Shown: positions 23,534 to 37,112, counted from the first letter of the stretch. The stretch is DNA of 64,000 nt from Leuctra nigra (GCA_934045905.1 OW203764.1:35423328-35487327), one strand, 5' to 3'. The notes: a model not told the origin generated them from the sequence alone. Program-made: numbers and translations.

Positions 23534-26500
23534 AGTTTTCATAGAAGTCAGTCTTGCAATCGAGTCGCTTGTTGTTAACTGCATAAGGCAATCACGGATT
23601 CCACCACTACGTTAGCAATCAAATATTACCTTATACCGTGATTTATTGCGCCAACATCACTCTGGACCGGGTTACGTCAGCGGACCAAAAACATCTTTTG
23701 TTTCAACATGTTTTAGCCATGATTGAGAATTAAAGTTGTTTTCATTGAAATTAACACTGTTTAAACCACAAAAGCCACTACCACTAGCACGACCGCTGTT
23801 GTGAAATAATATAACACCCACAAGTACCCAGAGTTGACTTCTTTTTAATAAAACGAAAAGTAATTAAGGCTATAAGAAATCAAGAACGAACTAACACACA
23901 AAATACATTTTGAGGTGCTAAAAACAAGTAAATTGAGATCTGTGTACTTCTTAAGTTTTTTGAATTGAGTGGAGATGCTCAAGTATCCTCTGATTGTTTC
24001 TTTCCTATTATCTTCTCTCTTCAATATTTGAGTAAAACAAGTTCTCCAGGCTGTTGCTCTCCAACAAGACCATACAGCACAACGAGGAAACGTGTGTGGC
24101 GCAAAAAGGTAGACAATAATTTAGTGCACATGTAATATTTACTATAACATACCTCCAGGGAAATTCACGAGGCGAATAAAATGGTGAAACGTTGTGAATT
24201 AGTTGGGCGACGCAATAATCGTTTACTATCCGTTATCAAAAAAGAATCAACGCGAACGCTCCGAGCTCAGGCGTCGAGTTTCATTATTAATGATGAAGAA
24301 GTGAAATAAATGGAAAAGAATTAACGAGGGTGTATTTAATCTGTCTTCGACTCAAGAACAAAAAAGATAAATAATTTATGAAACAAAATCTAATCCTGTT
24401 CCCTTACTTTGTTACTGCAAAACAGATGTAGTGATTTAACGCTAGGTTCACCTGATGTAACTAAACAAGATACATTTGCCGGGGTAATGAAATCGGTAAA
24501 CTTAGTTACCTGCAGTACAAACTGTTACATACGGTGGCATGTCGCATTTTAGCGGTGATAAATATAACCCCTAGCTCTAGGGGGTTGGTCCGCCCACAAC
24601 CACCCCCCACATAATACCGCCCACTCATGTATCTTGCACATTATTCGATATTCTTTCATTAGCTCACAGGTCATGAGTTTTAATGAGAAGTAATTGAATG
24701 TCACGCGTCGTCCGCTGGAGAATTACACAGAGGTTCAGCGAGATGAGCCGGGATCACCTGGAGCGTGGGCGGATAAATGTGTTGTCAACTGAACCACTTA
24801 CTCATGAGACTACAGAGACGTTGTTATACAAACACTGGTTCTAATTTGTAATGGAAAAAACATTTTTTTTTAAATTGTGAAAATTGGCGAACACAAACCG
24901 CGTCAAGTGTTAGTTTTGTGTTGAATAAAGTACCAAAAACTTGATTGTGTTAAACTAAGTCTGCGTTCAATGTGTTAGAGGTTACACCGATCTGTCTATC
25001 GACGTAAAATATTGCGAACACATTTATAAGAAGCTACAAACAATCTTATGTTTGTATTTTACAGCTGTTTACTAAGGTCTAGAGCAGTAACTCTCATACA
25101 GCGTATTATTTTCACACAGTACAACGGTTCGCTTATCAACGCAATACACAGAGAGTTTTTTCAAGTTAAATTAGGCACGAATAGTTGTTTTAATTATCCA
25201 AATATAATACCTATAGTTTATAATGTTTCGATAGTCACGTTTTATCCATGCAATTTGAATACAGGTTCACCAATTTATTTCAATCCATTATTTATTAGCG
25301 TAAATCATTTATTGCATACATATTACAGCTGCAATGTAATACAATGACAGGTTATGTTTATTATTGGACAAACAGCATTTTGTGGTCGGGAGAGCAATAA
25401 GTGAATTCAATAAATAAACCAGCTTTGGCCGATCAACGAGGAAACACTCGGTTTCGAACATGAACACAGTTTTTACCGTAGAATAGAATTTGTTCAAAGA
25501 AATATTTCAGAGGTTTCTTTTGAGAAAATTGTTGAGGAGTCAGCCAAGACGTCAAGTTCGTCCATGATGGTGATATCCAATTAAACTCAAATTTCTATCA
25601 CTTCAGCCCTGAGTTTCTGTAAATGTGTTCAGAGCAGAGACATAAAACTATATAAATAAATCTATGAATGTACTCTCACTAATGTCAGGCTACAAAGGAC
25701 ATCAAACAGTAGCGAATACATCGTCAGAAAGGCTTTCAGACAATCAGGCTACCTACTTACTATGATGTTCCTATTTTCATTCTCATTTTTCACCCAATTA
25801 TTTTTTATTTTTTATTTTGTATGACATTAGTGTGCGTCCCAAATTTAATATCGAAAGATTGATCGGTGTTGAACTGGGTGGGGCGTACAAGAAACAAGAA
25901 TGTGCCCTAAGAGTAGCATTTAACGCAGCTTAAATCGAGATCTTGTAGCTATGACTTTACTGTTTAATAAAAATTTAAAGCTGAAGGGTTGATGCTTTTG
26001 TAACTAGTAAAAATATTTAAATAATGTTAAATGTTTGTTATTTTCTTTTGAACATTACTCTGTGTTTGAAAGGGATGAAATGCCAATTATTTACTTCAAG
26101 TCAATAAAAGAGGGAAATTAAAAAGTAAATCGCGTTCTTTCATACACTTAGAGCTCTCATCCACGAGATAGGCGTAATTTAAATTGCTAGGAAACGAGAT
26201 CACAATATCCGAATATGTTTGTTCCGCAAGTAAAAAACAAATAATCATGTAAACAGAAAAATACGTGCTCACAGGAGACTGAGAGAAGTCTTTAAATTTC
26301 GAATGTTTGTATAATAATTACTCACAATACAACAGAGTGGGCATTACGAATATAAATTTTCATGCATTTTGGTAAAGGTTCATTTAGCTTATCAAAGATT
26401 AATGTTATGAAAAACACTATTTCAAAATAAAGTGTAACGTCATTTAATTTCGCCAAACAATTTTGCAAACATTATAAAATGTTAGTTTAAATGACAAAGC

Positions 26501-26589
26501 ATATTTCCATTTGATGGGATAAATGGTTCCTATAGACACTTTTCACTATACCTTTGATTTTAAACAAAAAACCATGATGTTCAAAAAAC

Positions 26590-26626
26590 GAACAGAGAAA
26601 GTGCCTTAGGAACGCTCGCTACGCTT
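26590..26626 (-). repeat. Family G 5' end fragment
   Basis: ACAGAGAAAGTGCCTTAGG followed by AACGCTCGCTACGC matches 18965-19015 in the family G copy. The rest of the element is missing here. Confidence 0.5.
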
Positions 26627-27078
26627 TGGTCACACGGGTTTGGTCCGGTTTCACCGCATAGTTGCACAAAGCAGTTGAAAACTGTTGTCTCTGACATCAT
26701 CATGGCGAGTGAGGAAAATGCATGATGAAGAGGACGACGACGAGGCCACAGGGTTGCGTATTGCAAGAGCTCCTCCATGCATGATATTAAGCAAACATCG
26801 CGACGCGGATTAATGTCCCGTGTAGAACAATCTCTATTATCCATGACTCCAGCCTCAATTATTAATGTTCCGAATAATCAAACACGACTGTCAGTGTCGG
26901 GAGCGCGTGTTGCTTCAACAAGCGAGGTCTTCGTGTGTGTGTCAAACCCATAATCACGAGTTCACGACCCTCGCTTCCGATCCAAGACAATTTCAAACAT
27001 CTCTGATGCAGATCTGCATTATCCCGACTCAAGTGGAGTCGAAATAATATGAAGGGAAGTGTTTTGAGAAAATATCCA

Positions 27079-27143
27079 GCCCAGTCGGGTCTCGAAACAA
27101 GGACCTAGCCGGGTGAGGACTCAATTAACTGAGCTAACCGGGC
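27079..27143 (-). pseudogene. tRNA-like relic (tRNA pseudogene or SINE head)
   Basis: On the minus strand a 7-base acceptor stem pairs GCCCGGT with ACTGGGC (one G-U pair), a perfect A box (TAGCTCAGTTAATTG) forms a 4-bp D stem, and a B-box-like GTTTCGAGACC follows. Length is only 65, and the anticodon and T stems do not pair well, so no anticodon can be assigned. This is not a functional tRNA as it stands. It may be a pseudogene or the head of a SINE; no tail or second copy is seen. Confidence 0.55.
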
Positions 27144-27960
27144 GTTGGACACCTCACTGGAATCTGTTTGAGATTGCTTTTAACCTTTAACTGCTTTTCA
27201 TTTCATAACTGACTAATTGAACTTGATTACCTTCGATTACACTGATATGCAATAAGCTAGACATTGAATCGACCATTTGAATATTTTGAAAGATTCGTTG
27301 TATCGTATATATCTTTTGCTATCACGTGTGAAATTCGCATCGTTCCTTTGAAGGATTTGATATTCGATCAATGGCCAGTGTTCTTATTTGATGCAACTTG
27401 AAACCCGTCCTGAAAGAACCAACACCTTCCTTTGATCAGTCAGTCCTTGCAAAGACGAGTGGCCGATACATCTCCCACACAACATAAATATCCACAGAGA
27501 CACATTCATGGCAAATATAACATTTTACATTCGTTACAATCAAATTGAATATACAATTCAATTTACAACTCATTCCAATTAAATTAAGAGTATTGATATT
27601 CGATGCTGGAGGCGTTTTTCAATGGAAGTTCTACTTTCATTTTGATTGTGAAAACTAACTTGCGATCTATGAAAAGGTACGGAGATGAGTTTAGCTGCTA
27701 CCTGGAGCACCGGAGGGGGTGAATCAAGTCACATCCAATACTTTTCTGCGTAGTTTAATAACGTTCTTCGCAACTCTGTGCGCCTGATAAATTCCGTTTT
27801 ACGTGTCGTTACAAACTAGGTCTATTCCGTTGAAACATTTCTGGTCTAAAGATTCCGTAGGTATTGTAATTTGTTTTTAGGGATGCCTCGTTAAGGTAAA
27901 GAGACACATACGGTACTTAACACACATACGGTGTTTTTGTTCAGTTTTATCGGTACGATT
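27144..27960. other. No gene recognised
   Basis: AT-rich DNA with the second copy of the CTCTGTGCGCCTG patch (about 27772-27830). Confidence 0.35.
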
Positions 27961-28193
27961 GTAAAATTTAAAAAATGCAAGCTTGCGCACAATTCAGTCG
28001 GACTTAAGTAAATAATTCCACTAATTGCAGTACATTACGACCTCTTGTACGTCTTCAAAACGTAAAATATACGGCACAAGTATGCGTATTTTAACGTTTT
28101 AAGAACCTATAAAAGGTCGTTATGCTTATTAGTTCGGTGAGATTGAATTGTGCGCAAATATTGGCGCAAGCGCTCCAAGTTTTGAAATTTTAC
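27961..28193. mobile_element. Palindromic short element, GACCTC family
   Basis: Ends are inverted: GTAAAATTT at 27961 and its complement ending at 28193. Pairing continues through GCTTGCGC, GCGCACAATTCA, ACGACCTC and AAAACGTAAAATA-type words on both sides, so almost the whole 233 bp folds into one imperfect hairpin. No target duplication visible. Related patches lie at 23048-23145 and near 30312-30345. Confidence 0.6.
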
Positions 28194-31100
28194 TAATTGT
28201 GAAAACAAAACTAAAAAATACATTTTACATAATTAGAATAATCCTGATTCCTTTTTCTTTCCATCAGAAGTATAGAGTTTCTAAAAAGAAACGAAACGCA
28301 AAGAAATTTCACTTCAAAAACTGAAATAAACTTCGACAGGCAATGTTTTGATGTCGCCAATTACGGAGACACGGTTTTAATGACTGATTGTTGACAATTA
28401 AAAGTAGGAACTCCGGAAAACAAGTGGAACTTGATGCCACCGAGTAAATTACAGCCAGTGTCGCCCTCGCTATAATGAAGTCATCCGCTTTTAAGTCGTA
28501 TGAGCGACGTCTATTTAGAGTGGATGAAAGAGAACGAGTCGTGTTTCCACAAGCATGGCAATTTGCTCCGAACGAGGTGGAGCGGAGCGGAGCGGCTACG
28601 ACGTGCTGCCATCAAGAAAGGCAACAACGTAAAGGACGCAAAAGCAGATTAAAGGTTAGAAGCCGTGGACGAGCACGAGGCGAAAATGACCATCGTATAT
28701 AGAGGTAAAAATGAAGACTGATGCCGAGTACTCAGAGGGAAAGATACCCGTTATCACTCACCCCCTCCCCCTCAACACCCCTGCTCCGGCATTAGGTGAC
28801 GGCGAAGAAATGAACAGGCAAGAGGTGAGAGAAAAAAGCAACATCAGCGAAAATATAAAGAGATTTAGGGTAGTGAAATTTGAGCACACTGTTTTGCATC
28901 TATAAATTACAGTCAAATGCTCGCATTTCTGTCCTCCTTATCCGGAGTTAAATATAAATAAATCTTGTCCTCAAAAAGCGGATTTTAACTTCAAACAGTG
29001 AAATATAATATCACTGTGAGTGGCCGACGTCACTACTAAAAATTTACGAGTTTAAAATTTTAATGTAAAAAAATTTAAAATATGATTAATTTTGTGTGAC
29101 GAAGAATGGTATTCATTATTATAATCGGTAGTTATAGTTCACAAAACTCGCGTCATCCCTGGTAAAAGTTGCACGATGACTGAACGAAAAGACAAATAAA
29201 ATGCGATTTTGTTACAAACAAGACGCGAGCGAGTGTTCACTTTCTGCATAGATTTTTTGCATCGTTTACTTTGAAATTGTTGAACGAAATAAATTGAAAT
29301 TTTACACATGACTAGTTAATGACATACTGAAGGCTGTTACTCCAGATTTGTGTTCGTTAAGAGAAATAATTATTCATGACTTTGAGTGAAAAATTCTGTT
29401 TCATATTATCGCTAGTGCCTTATAAATAATAATTCAAAAACATTACATCGTAATTAAACAGAGTACACTCTCCAAGACGACTTTAGAAATGATTACATAA
29501 TTGATTCGGCGATATGAGTTTCAAACGACAAAGTAAACTAACAGAATTTCAAAATGAAATGAAACTGACCAAGTAATGATCCTATACAAAAACACTCGCA
29601 CATAGAATATCTTGTCAGTTTCTTCAACGACCAAGCTCTCTTTGGCAACTCAATTTACTTCGTATTTCGCCATCACAATGACTTAACCGTCTTGACTCTC
29701 CTCCGCCTCCGCTTGCCCGAGCACATTGTTCTCACGGCGACGCCTAATGCGTCTCGACGGCCGTCACGACGCCAGTCAGTGGCATCGATGCGGCGCGAGA
29801 TCGGGCGGACGTCGCCGCAAGATGATTTGCATTCAAACATCCATAATTCATGTTGTATCTTCGCGGACCCCCAGAAGGTGGCTCTCGCTCCGGTGGTTTG
29901 CACTGGACTAATATGTTTCCCTTCAACTAACCAACCATCCAACCATGCATCTAAAGTCAACCGATCATCAGTCGACCGTTCAATGCAAGAGATATTCCAT
30001 TCATGTTTCAAACTCAAAGTCAGGAGTCATCCAGCGAAATTACGTAACAAATTTGGAGAGCAAACGAAACGTTATTTACGACTCTTTGTACGGATTTCGC
30101 GATATGAAATTCTAATGTGACTTTAGAGTATAGTAGTTTTGTGATGGGGAAGGATGGACGGTGGAAAGGAGGTGGTTATGTACTAGTATGAGGTCTTTAA
30201 CGTGCACGGTTCTTTAATGAATTTTGAGTTTTGTATTTCTCGCTAACAGAATTAAAAAAAAAAAAAACGAGGAGTAATGTACAATTCAAACTGAAAAATG
30301 TCACACACTTTGGAGTATATTACGACCTCTGGTACCTACGACCTCAAAGTGTCGTTTGACGATCATTATCGTGTTCAACGATTTAGGGGAACCATCATTT
30401 ACCCCCATCATTTACCCCCATCATTTACCTCTAGACTGGGAGAAATAACGAAATAAATTCAGTCAAAAGACGGCCTCGGGGAATTAAATCCAGAACTTAT
30501 CTGCCTAAGCCAACTTGCTCTGTAAATACCATATGGTTCTATTCAACAATGACGAACTTTATTTGGTTGACCTCCATGCGCCTGAAGCCGGAAAGCTTTC
30601 AAATAATGATAAAAGCTTTTCTTGATGTCAATGAAGTCGTTATAGGTACGTCATTCCGATATCGCTCCGCTTTTCTGCCACCAGTTCACTTCGTCCGCCA
30701 ATTAGTGTATTAAATCTGCGAGCTGAGCGCTCTCGCCCCGAGTGCTGTTTCCTCAACAATCGTCCCAGAGTCCCTGTTGTTCGTCGAAATATAGCCGGGA
30801 CGTGCCTGCAGGGCTCTTGGGAAGATAACGTCTAATCCCAACTATTCCAGATGACCGGCCCCTGAGAAGCAGTCCGGGCCGGGCACAATCAACGCCTCCA
30901 AGCTATCGTCATGCGTCCGGACGAAACGGAGATGGACAATGCCCATAGATACAAGCCACTTCGTATCTTTTCACAATATAAAGGTGAAATTAACTATTAT
31001 TGGTCATTCTAAAGAATTCCTAAGGGGCCTTTTTTTATAGACCTTCCGTTACGACTTTTTTTCTCTTTTGAAAAGTTATGTGGATTCAACAGTAGGAGGT

Positions 31101-33097
31101 CGTCAATTTATTAGAATTACTTGTCAAGTTGGAGAAAAGTTCCCGCCAAGATGGTTGAAAGATTCTACGAGAATGTGAATAGAGAGAGTCACTTGCTTTT
31201 GGACAACGTGAGAAAGACAGGTTCAATTTGCAGTCGAGGCCGATGGGTTTTGCATCTCTATGGTACAACAAAGCTGGCAAGCTACATCCCCGAACGCGTC
31301 CCAAAGAAGTGGAAGGGATTACGTAGCCTAGGCCTACAATACAATTGCCTAAGCCTTGTAAAGCTTTCGGTAGCATTCACTGGAGATAAGAGAAGCCACA
31401 GCACCTCCTACCGACCGAGATCGGAACTTACGAAGCGCAATGCCACGCCAACAAATGCGTATTGTGGATATAAGCACACGATTTAGCCTTTAAGTTGAGT
31501 TTGAGTTGTGTCGAGACTGTCATGATCCGAGGATATCTCACCCAGCAGGGTGTGCTAAGACAGTTTCCACAATCCCCATAGATGCGCAGGAATATTCCAA
31601 ATAGAATCAATCACGTGGATTTTGAAAGTGATAGTTTCAAAATATCGGGATCAACAGCATTTTTTATGAAACCAATGTTAAGAGTAATGTTACCAATAAA
31701 AGAACAAACATAAAATAATGTATCATTTTTTTTATTTATAATTTTATTTATTAAATAATTATCAGTTATCATGGAGTATTTGCATCTGTATGAACATTGT
31801 CGATCATTAGAATACCAAGAAGCAAATATATGATAATATCATTAATAAGAGTATACATATTAAATACAACTACAATTACAATTATAAGAACAGAGCTACT
31901 TAACGGTTGTTTTAGAACAGATATCAATCGAACAAATACACCCAAAGTTAATATACAGGTAAGTGCGTTCAATAGAACTTGAAGTATGATGAGTGATGAC
32001 CTTGCAATACAGTGAAATGGGTCCACAAACCTCAAAAGCGATTTTGAACAAAACAACATGTCAAAACATTGACATTTATTTGAAACTTTAAAAATTCACA
32101 GAAAATAGATATTTAAATAATTCCCCCGACTCTGCCAGTGCTGCATTGAAGAATTTATAGGTAACAAGTAGAATTTAAATGCCATGCTTATTAGTTTGGA
32201 ATGTTTTGAGCACCCATCGTGGAGACACAATTAATTGTCTTTCTGCACATTGTAGGCAGAAATAATAACACGACACGACACAATAAACAGAGGATACGAA
32301 ATTGAGTCGAGAGCTTTATGAAATGAGCTGCAGATGTGACGTCAGCGTGTTGTCGAAGATTTACAGCTGTTTCCACGTCCAGGTGTTTTATTAATCGAGA
32401 TAAGGTCGCAGCACAGGTGGACATTGTCCACGAGCTTGCCGGACATTGTCCGCTGGTATTTAATGCGGCAAACTTTCCACACAGCGAAACTCACACAAAC
32501 AAAGCAAACATTTCGCGGCCGCTGCAGTTAGAAAACACCCTGAAGTGCTAGGAGGTCAAATGAGGCTTAGCACTGACCCAGCACTAGTTCTCACTGCCCT
32601 CTCTATTGTCAATGGATTTGATTGATCAGAAGGGGGAGAGAGGAGTGCATGAAGATGGTGGTGGATTGATCATTCAATACGTCATAAAAGTCGCTCGAAA
32701 TTTGAAATAAACATTTAAAAAAATATAAATGTACAACAGGTTTTACCTGACTGTTGTGCCTATGTATGTTATTTCCCAACTAAACATCATTGCAATACAT
32801 TTTTTTAAATCAAGACTATCAAGATCAAAGTATGAAATGTTTTCATTCTTTATGAAAAAAGTGCGAGGCAATTAATCAATATTATCAAAGTTTGACGTAT
32901 AGTTGGCCTGTTGTGTTTTAATTTGAACCTCGATTCAAAACCTAGGGCCATGCAATTCGTGCTTATCAATAAACTTGTTCCAAGAAATATCTTGATAGTT
33001 TCTAAAAAGTGTTTCACGAGATTTCAGCATAGATAAATCGACACTAATTAATAATTACATGTTATTCCGCGCCTCCCCCTCCAACACGAACGGGATG
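28194..33097. other. No supported gene; several open frames in GC-richer patches
   Basis: Two adjacent plus-strand frames (28475-28702 and 28711-28905) and overlapping frames on both strands at 29673-30120 sit in GC-richer DNA. The 121-codon frame at 31121-31486 overlaps an opposite 96-codon frame. None has a recognisable domain or a clear splice context. A host exon could be hidden here. AT-rich unique DNA otherwise. Confidence 0.35.
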
Positions 33098-33116
33098 CCC
33101 CCCCCCCCCCCCCCCC
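33098..33116. repeat. Poly-C tract, 19 bases
   Basis: Uninterrupted C19 in a GC-rich patch upstream of the exon candidate at 33260. Confidence 0.95.
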
Positions 33117-33259
33117 GCACTGCATCAATTCCACCAGCCAATAACATAAAAAAGCCTTTTTAACAAACATAAAAAAGTGAGTATGAGAAATGAATATTAT
33201 TGCCGATCAATTAAAACGTTGGTTAAACATTGGAGTCTAAATCTCCGTGTACAAACACA

Positions 33260-33457
33260 ATGGATAGAACCCGACCGTTGCGTCGTAGTTCTGCCGAGAG
33301 TTACATTGTGCCAACCGTGCAGAGTGGGTCTGCTGACAGGGTCAAGTCGAACAGCCACCACAAACCACCCCCGCCCCCGCCGCACGTCCCGCGTCCTGGG
33401 GGCCCAGTTCCCAACTCACGAGCCTGTGGTGGTGACTCAGTGATCATTATCCGATAA
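33260..33457 (+). CDS. Possible coding exon, proline-rich (weak)
   Basis: The ATG at 33260 has a good eukaryotic context (ACACAATGG). The 65 codons to the stop at 33455 are GC-richer than the flanks and encode an Arg/Ser-rich start (MDRTRPLRRSSAESYIVP), then PPPPPPHVPRPGG, then a short tail. A splice donor is possible at GGTGACT near 33437, which would make it a first coding exon. I do not recognise the protein. An opposite-strand frame is also open here, so the open frame could simply reflect composition. No function is assigned. Confidence 0.25.
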   Translation: MDRTRPLRRSSAESYIVPTVQSGSADRVKSNSHHKPPPPPPHVPRPGGPVPNSRACGGDSVIIIR

Positions 33458-33984
33458 GAAGTGAAACTTGCAATGAACATCAGAAGAAAGTTTGATGCCA
33501 TCGTTCACCCTTCAGTAGCTGGCCACTTAGAGATTAGGACTTGATAGTGCTTTATGATGTCCGAAAACAAAACATGTCTCGAATGGAATCAGATTATACG
33601 AAGAAGCCAGTGAGGTAGTTTGCTTCCCACAAGGATCGAACGAAATGTTTCAAAACCTAATCCAAGCCGTATAAAGTTTATTCACTTCTTAAATGAATTC
33701 AAACACTAGGTTAGGTCAAGCTTACAATTTACCACACGTTGGATATTAATTTTAACATCTACGGAGGTGAGTTCACACGGATATTTCAAACTTCGAAGTC
33801 CGAACGACCGTTCCATTTAGAGCCTTGTTGAAACTACGAAGTTTCGAACTCAATCTGCGCATTTCATTTTCAAATGTTTTCAGAGTTCACACGGGAGTTT
33901 TTGGAACGTTTCGGAACGCCGGGAAACTTTGGAAGTTTGAAAATAAATGGTCTATTTTAGAATATTCGATTACTCTCAAAAGAT
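33458..33984. other. No gene recognised; repeated TTCACACGG words
   Basis: GAGTTCACACGG occurs twice (about 33771 and 33892), with CTTCGAAG- and TTTCGGAAC-type words nearby, suggesting an old short repeat. No clear ends. Confidence 0.3.
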
Positions 33985-34060
33985 AGTTGTTGTATAGACA
34001 CTGTTGGTGCTCGCGTTACTTCTTGCCTCGATCAACACCAACAGTGTCAATACAACAACT
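33985..34060. repeat. 25-bp inverted repeat, small hairpin
   Basis: Arms 33985-34009 and 34036-34060 are complementary at 24 of 25 bases, with a 26-base loop. It could be a tiny palindromic element or a source of small RNA. It lies about 80 bp before a family G end. Confidence 0.8.
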
Positions 34061-34138
34061 TACTGCCATCGTCTTACTGCCATTGTATGTATTTCATTTT
34101 GTGTTATCATTATAAATCAATAAAACCATTTTTATATT

Positions 34139-34740
34139 ACTAGGAAAACGCTCAGTGTAACGCGTTGATGAGCGAGCACGGGTACTTGCAAATTCTCCAA
34201 CAGGACATGCGTACACAACGCACATAAAACCGTACCTACGTCCATATTGAATTGAAATATGAGCCACTCAATCAACATAAAAGTAGGTATTATACTTCTC
34301 ATCGAAACTTGAAAATAGCATCTAAGCACCCTGGTACATAGCAAATCGGATTCAATTCAATTGGCACTGGAAAACATTCAGTTCGATACTTCATTTCTGA
34401 CAGATATTAAAAATGTCAATAAGTTCTTACGTTCTTAACTGATTGGGATGAAAATTTGTAAAATAAGAGACAATGTTGGTCTAAATGACCATGCATAATA
34501 TGCGTTTGATCAGATTTATCGAAGACCATTTTCATTTTTCAACCTATCAGGAGATGTTTATTTAAATTTTAACCAATGTATGGATTTCAAAAAAATTACG
34601 GTCTGCAAACAGAACAGATTGCCTCTACATGGGTGCAAAATTTCAGCATGATCGAAGAAAAACTGTGACCTGTATTGCCTCAAGAAGCAGAAAAAAACAG
34701 AGGTCCGTGCCAAAAGAAGTCGCTCGCTCAACAAATTGTA
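34139..34740 (-). mobile_element. Family G copy (Helitron-like), short
   Basis: The minus-strand 3' end is the GCTCGCTC word, a CGCTC...GAGCG hairpin, TTTTC and CTAG followed by T (34140-34143 on the plus strand). The far end has CGCTCGCTCAAC near 34722, so TGAGCGAGC-type words lie inverted near both ends. The body contains GACAATGTTGGTC and TGACCATGCA words shared with 18590 and 42360. The open frames at 34629-34956 are inside or across the end and are not genes. Confidence 0.6.
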
Positions 34741-37112
34741 TTAGAAGCAAAAGCGAATTGTGCTTTTCACTTGAGCACTTGTGCTTTTCACATCCCAATG
34801 AAATTGAAACTGGAAATTGAAACTGGAACTGTGAACAGGAGAAACAAACGTCTTTGGCATCTCACACAGTGTCTGATGACTCGTACTACGCTGAATCTAT
34901 TCCAGACGTCAATTTTGCTTGAAAACTGCTGTAGACCTCAAACTCCCGCATCTTGAATGTTCAAGGAACACGATGTTTTTTTCCACAGTGATAGGTTGTG
35001 TCAAAGTTATGCTAAATCGAACAATCATGTACAAAACACTCCAAAATATGCAGCTGTCTGATCAGTCGATCTTCAATAAACGTAATACAGATATCCGAGA
35101 TAAATATCTGTACTTAAGAGGTACAAGGGCGGAAGTCCATTTAAATTATGCTTGAGGAAAGTCATAAACCAGTATTTATGGATTCATTCAATCATATTTG
35201 TGATGGTGGCGAGAGTTATTGTGTAAGAGAATATATTTCTAAATACCTGTATTTGTTGACATCAGTGAAAGAGCTTGATTATCATTCCAAAAAGTGAGCA
35301 ACGCAAAATCGAGAAAATGGACATCCGCCTTTCTACCACTGAGGTACAGTTATGATTTCTACAATTCTTTTAAAGGGCACAAAACTCAATTCCTTTTATA
35401 TTTACAACCAATCAAAACTCCACCAAAAAAGTATAAAAATTGTTCCATACAATCTAAAAAATCTTTATTGTAACAATTGTGAAAATAAAATACGGCTGAG
35501 CCTCACAGGGGAATCAGTTGAACTAACTGAACGCATCTCAGCCACACATGGAACTATTTTTAGTGTGAAAAAATGAAAGTATCGTAGTTATTTATCTTGG
35601 CTTGGAGAAGGGATGTGTGAACATCCCTCACGCCTCGACTTTAGGCTTCACATACGCTCGTAAAAGATTCCGCTAAAACAACTTCTATATATTTCTAACG
35701 TTGTAGACACCATGAACAATGTTATCAAGGTAAACTCCGTGGGGCTAAACAATAATAAAATATTCATACACTTTCATCCTGCAGGCGCCAGTGAGCGGAG
35801 GCGACGAAAAAAGAAGCAGTAGTTTCGTTGTAAAGAAAGCGGCGCTTGAGGCAGAGCCATGCGTTCAATTTCATTTTCAAATAAATCTATATTCATCGTT
35901 AATATGCATACTGGGAAAATCGCAATTAAATATTGTTTAATGATGGAAATAGAAATTGGTTATGAACGCAGCGAGGGGGAAGGGGGTGGAACTCTCCCCC
36001 CTGGAATTCAGGCTTTCAAAATTGAGTACTTTGATATTTTTTTATTAACATTTCTTCTAAAAAAACAATTACAATTCGTTTCTTCCTATAGCTTATAGAG
36101 TCACTAAAGTATTTAATTATAACATTTGTTAGCCATAGACATTCATTTTAAAGGTTTTCCAAACACATAGTCAAAAATGTCACCACCACTGTAGCGTCAA
36201 AATTAGTTTTTCAAATGTTAAAATAACAAGAAACAAACTGCCATCCTGGGAGGCGACTGAAGCCCGGCCCCAGGCCCCCAGGCCCCATTACATCCGAGCG
36301 GATCGTATTTTATGGACCTGTACTACCTCACTCTTCATACAATATTAGTTCTGCATGTCCACCAATTTTTGTGTACCCCTTCCCTCCCCCCCCCCCCCTT
36401 CTCTACACTGGCAAAGATGCCGGCGGTGGCAATGCAAATGATAATTAAAAAGTTAAACGGATTAAAAATGGAATATGCCTAGTTTTGAAAAGAAAATAAA
36501 TGTTTCATGCCATCATAACTCGATTGGTTCCAGCATTATTTTACGCCCGCAAACACAAATTGAACAGGAATGAACTCGATCAAACGAACATTCCAATGTG
36601 AACGATATTTTATAGCTATAATGTTGTCACATCGATATGATGGACATGTCAATAAACCTCACTGTTTGACAGGTGGTTTATGATTGATAACAAACAATAT
36701 TTGATTGACTGTTCTTTCGTAAATACACTACTAACTCTTTCAATCAAGTTACTGCACCACCAATCGTCTTCGGACGTACCACACGCGATCGATGGTCTCG
36801 GTGTAAGTTAGCACTGTATGTTTATACTGACAACGATTTATTATCGAAACACATTAGAGATTTAAACGTCACTTGTTTTACTCAATTGACGGGAAAAGCG
36901 TTCGCCAGATTTGCTCTTGACAGTCAAGAAAAGGGCAAAAAAGAGTGGAACCTCTTGAACAACAGGTGTGCTGAGTTTAATATCATTATTTTGTACCTCC
37001 AAGTTAGATCAATGTTGTGTCAATCATATTGATAGGTGTCAAACAGGTTATTTCGCAAACGCGAGTTCTTTTAGAGTTTTGGTCAAGACGCCGTTTTCAT
37101 TTCTACTACTTT
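34741..37112. other. No gene recognised; C13 tract at 36386-36398
   Basis: AT-rich DNA with a C13 run at 36386. The small open frames (34919-35155, 35352-35576, 35859-36098) show no domain. Confidence 0.35.

Larger units (their letters stand above)
23146..27078. other. No gene recognised
   Basis: AT-rich DNA. A 65-bp patch at about 23376-23442 (CTCTGTGCGCCTG ... GTTACAAAC) recurs at about 27772-27830. At 23516-23533 a minus-strand TGGTGGCAGATGTGGG motif occurs. A CpG-rich patch lies at 26590-26830. No exon supported. Confidence 0.35.

Noticed and set aside
29673..30120. Overlapping frames of 114 and 142 codons on opposite strands
   Set aside because: Both are open because of higher GC content; neither has a recognisable domain or splice sites I can support.
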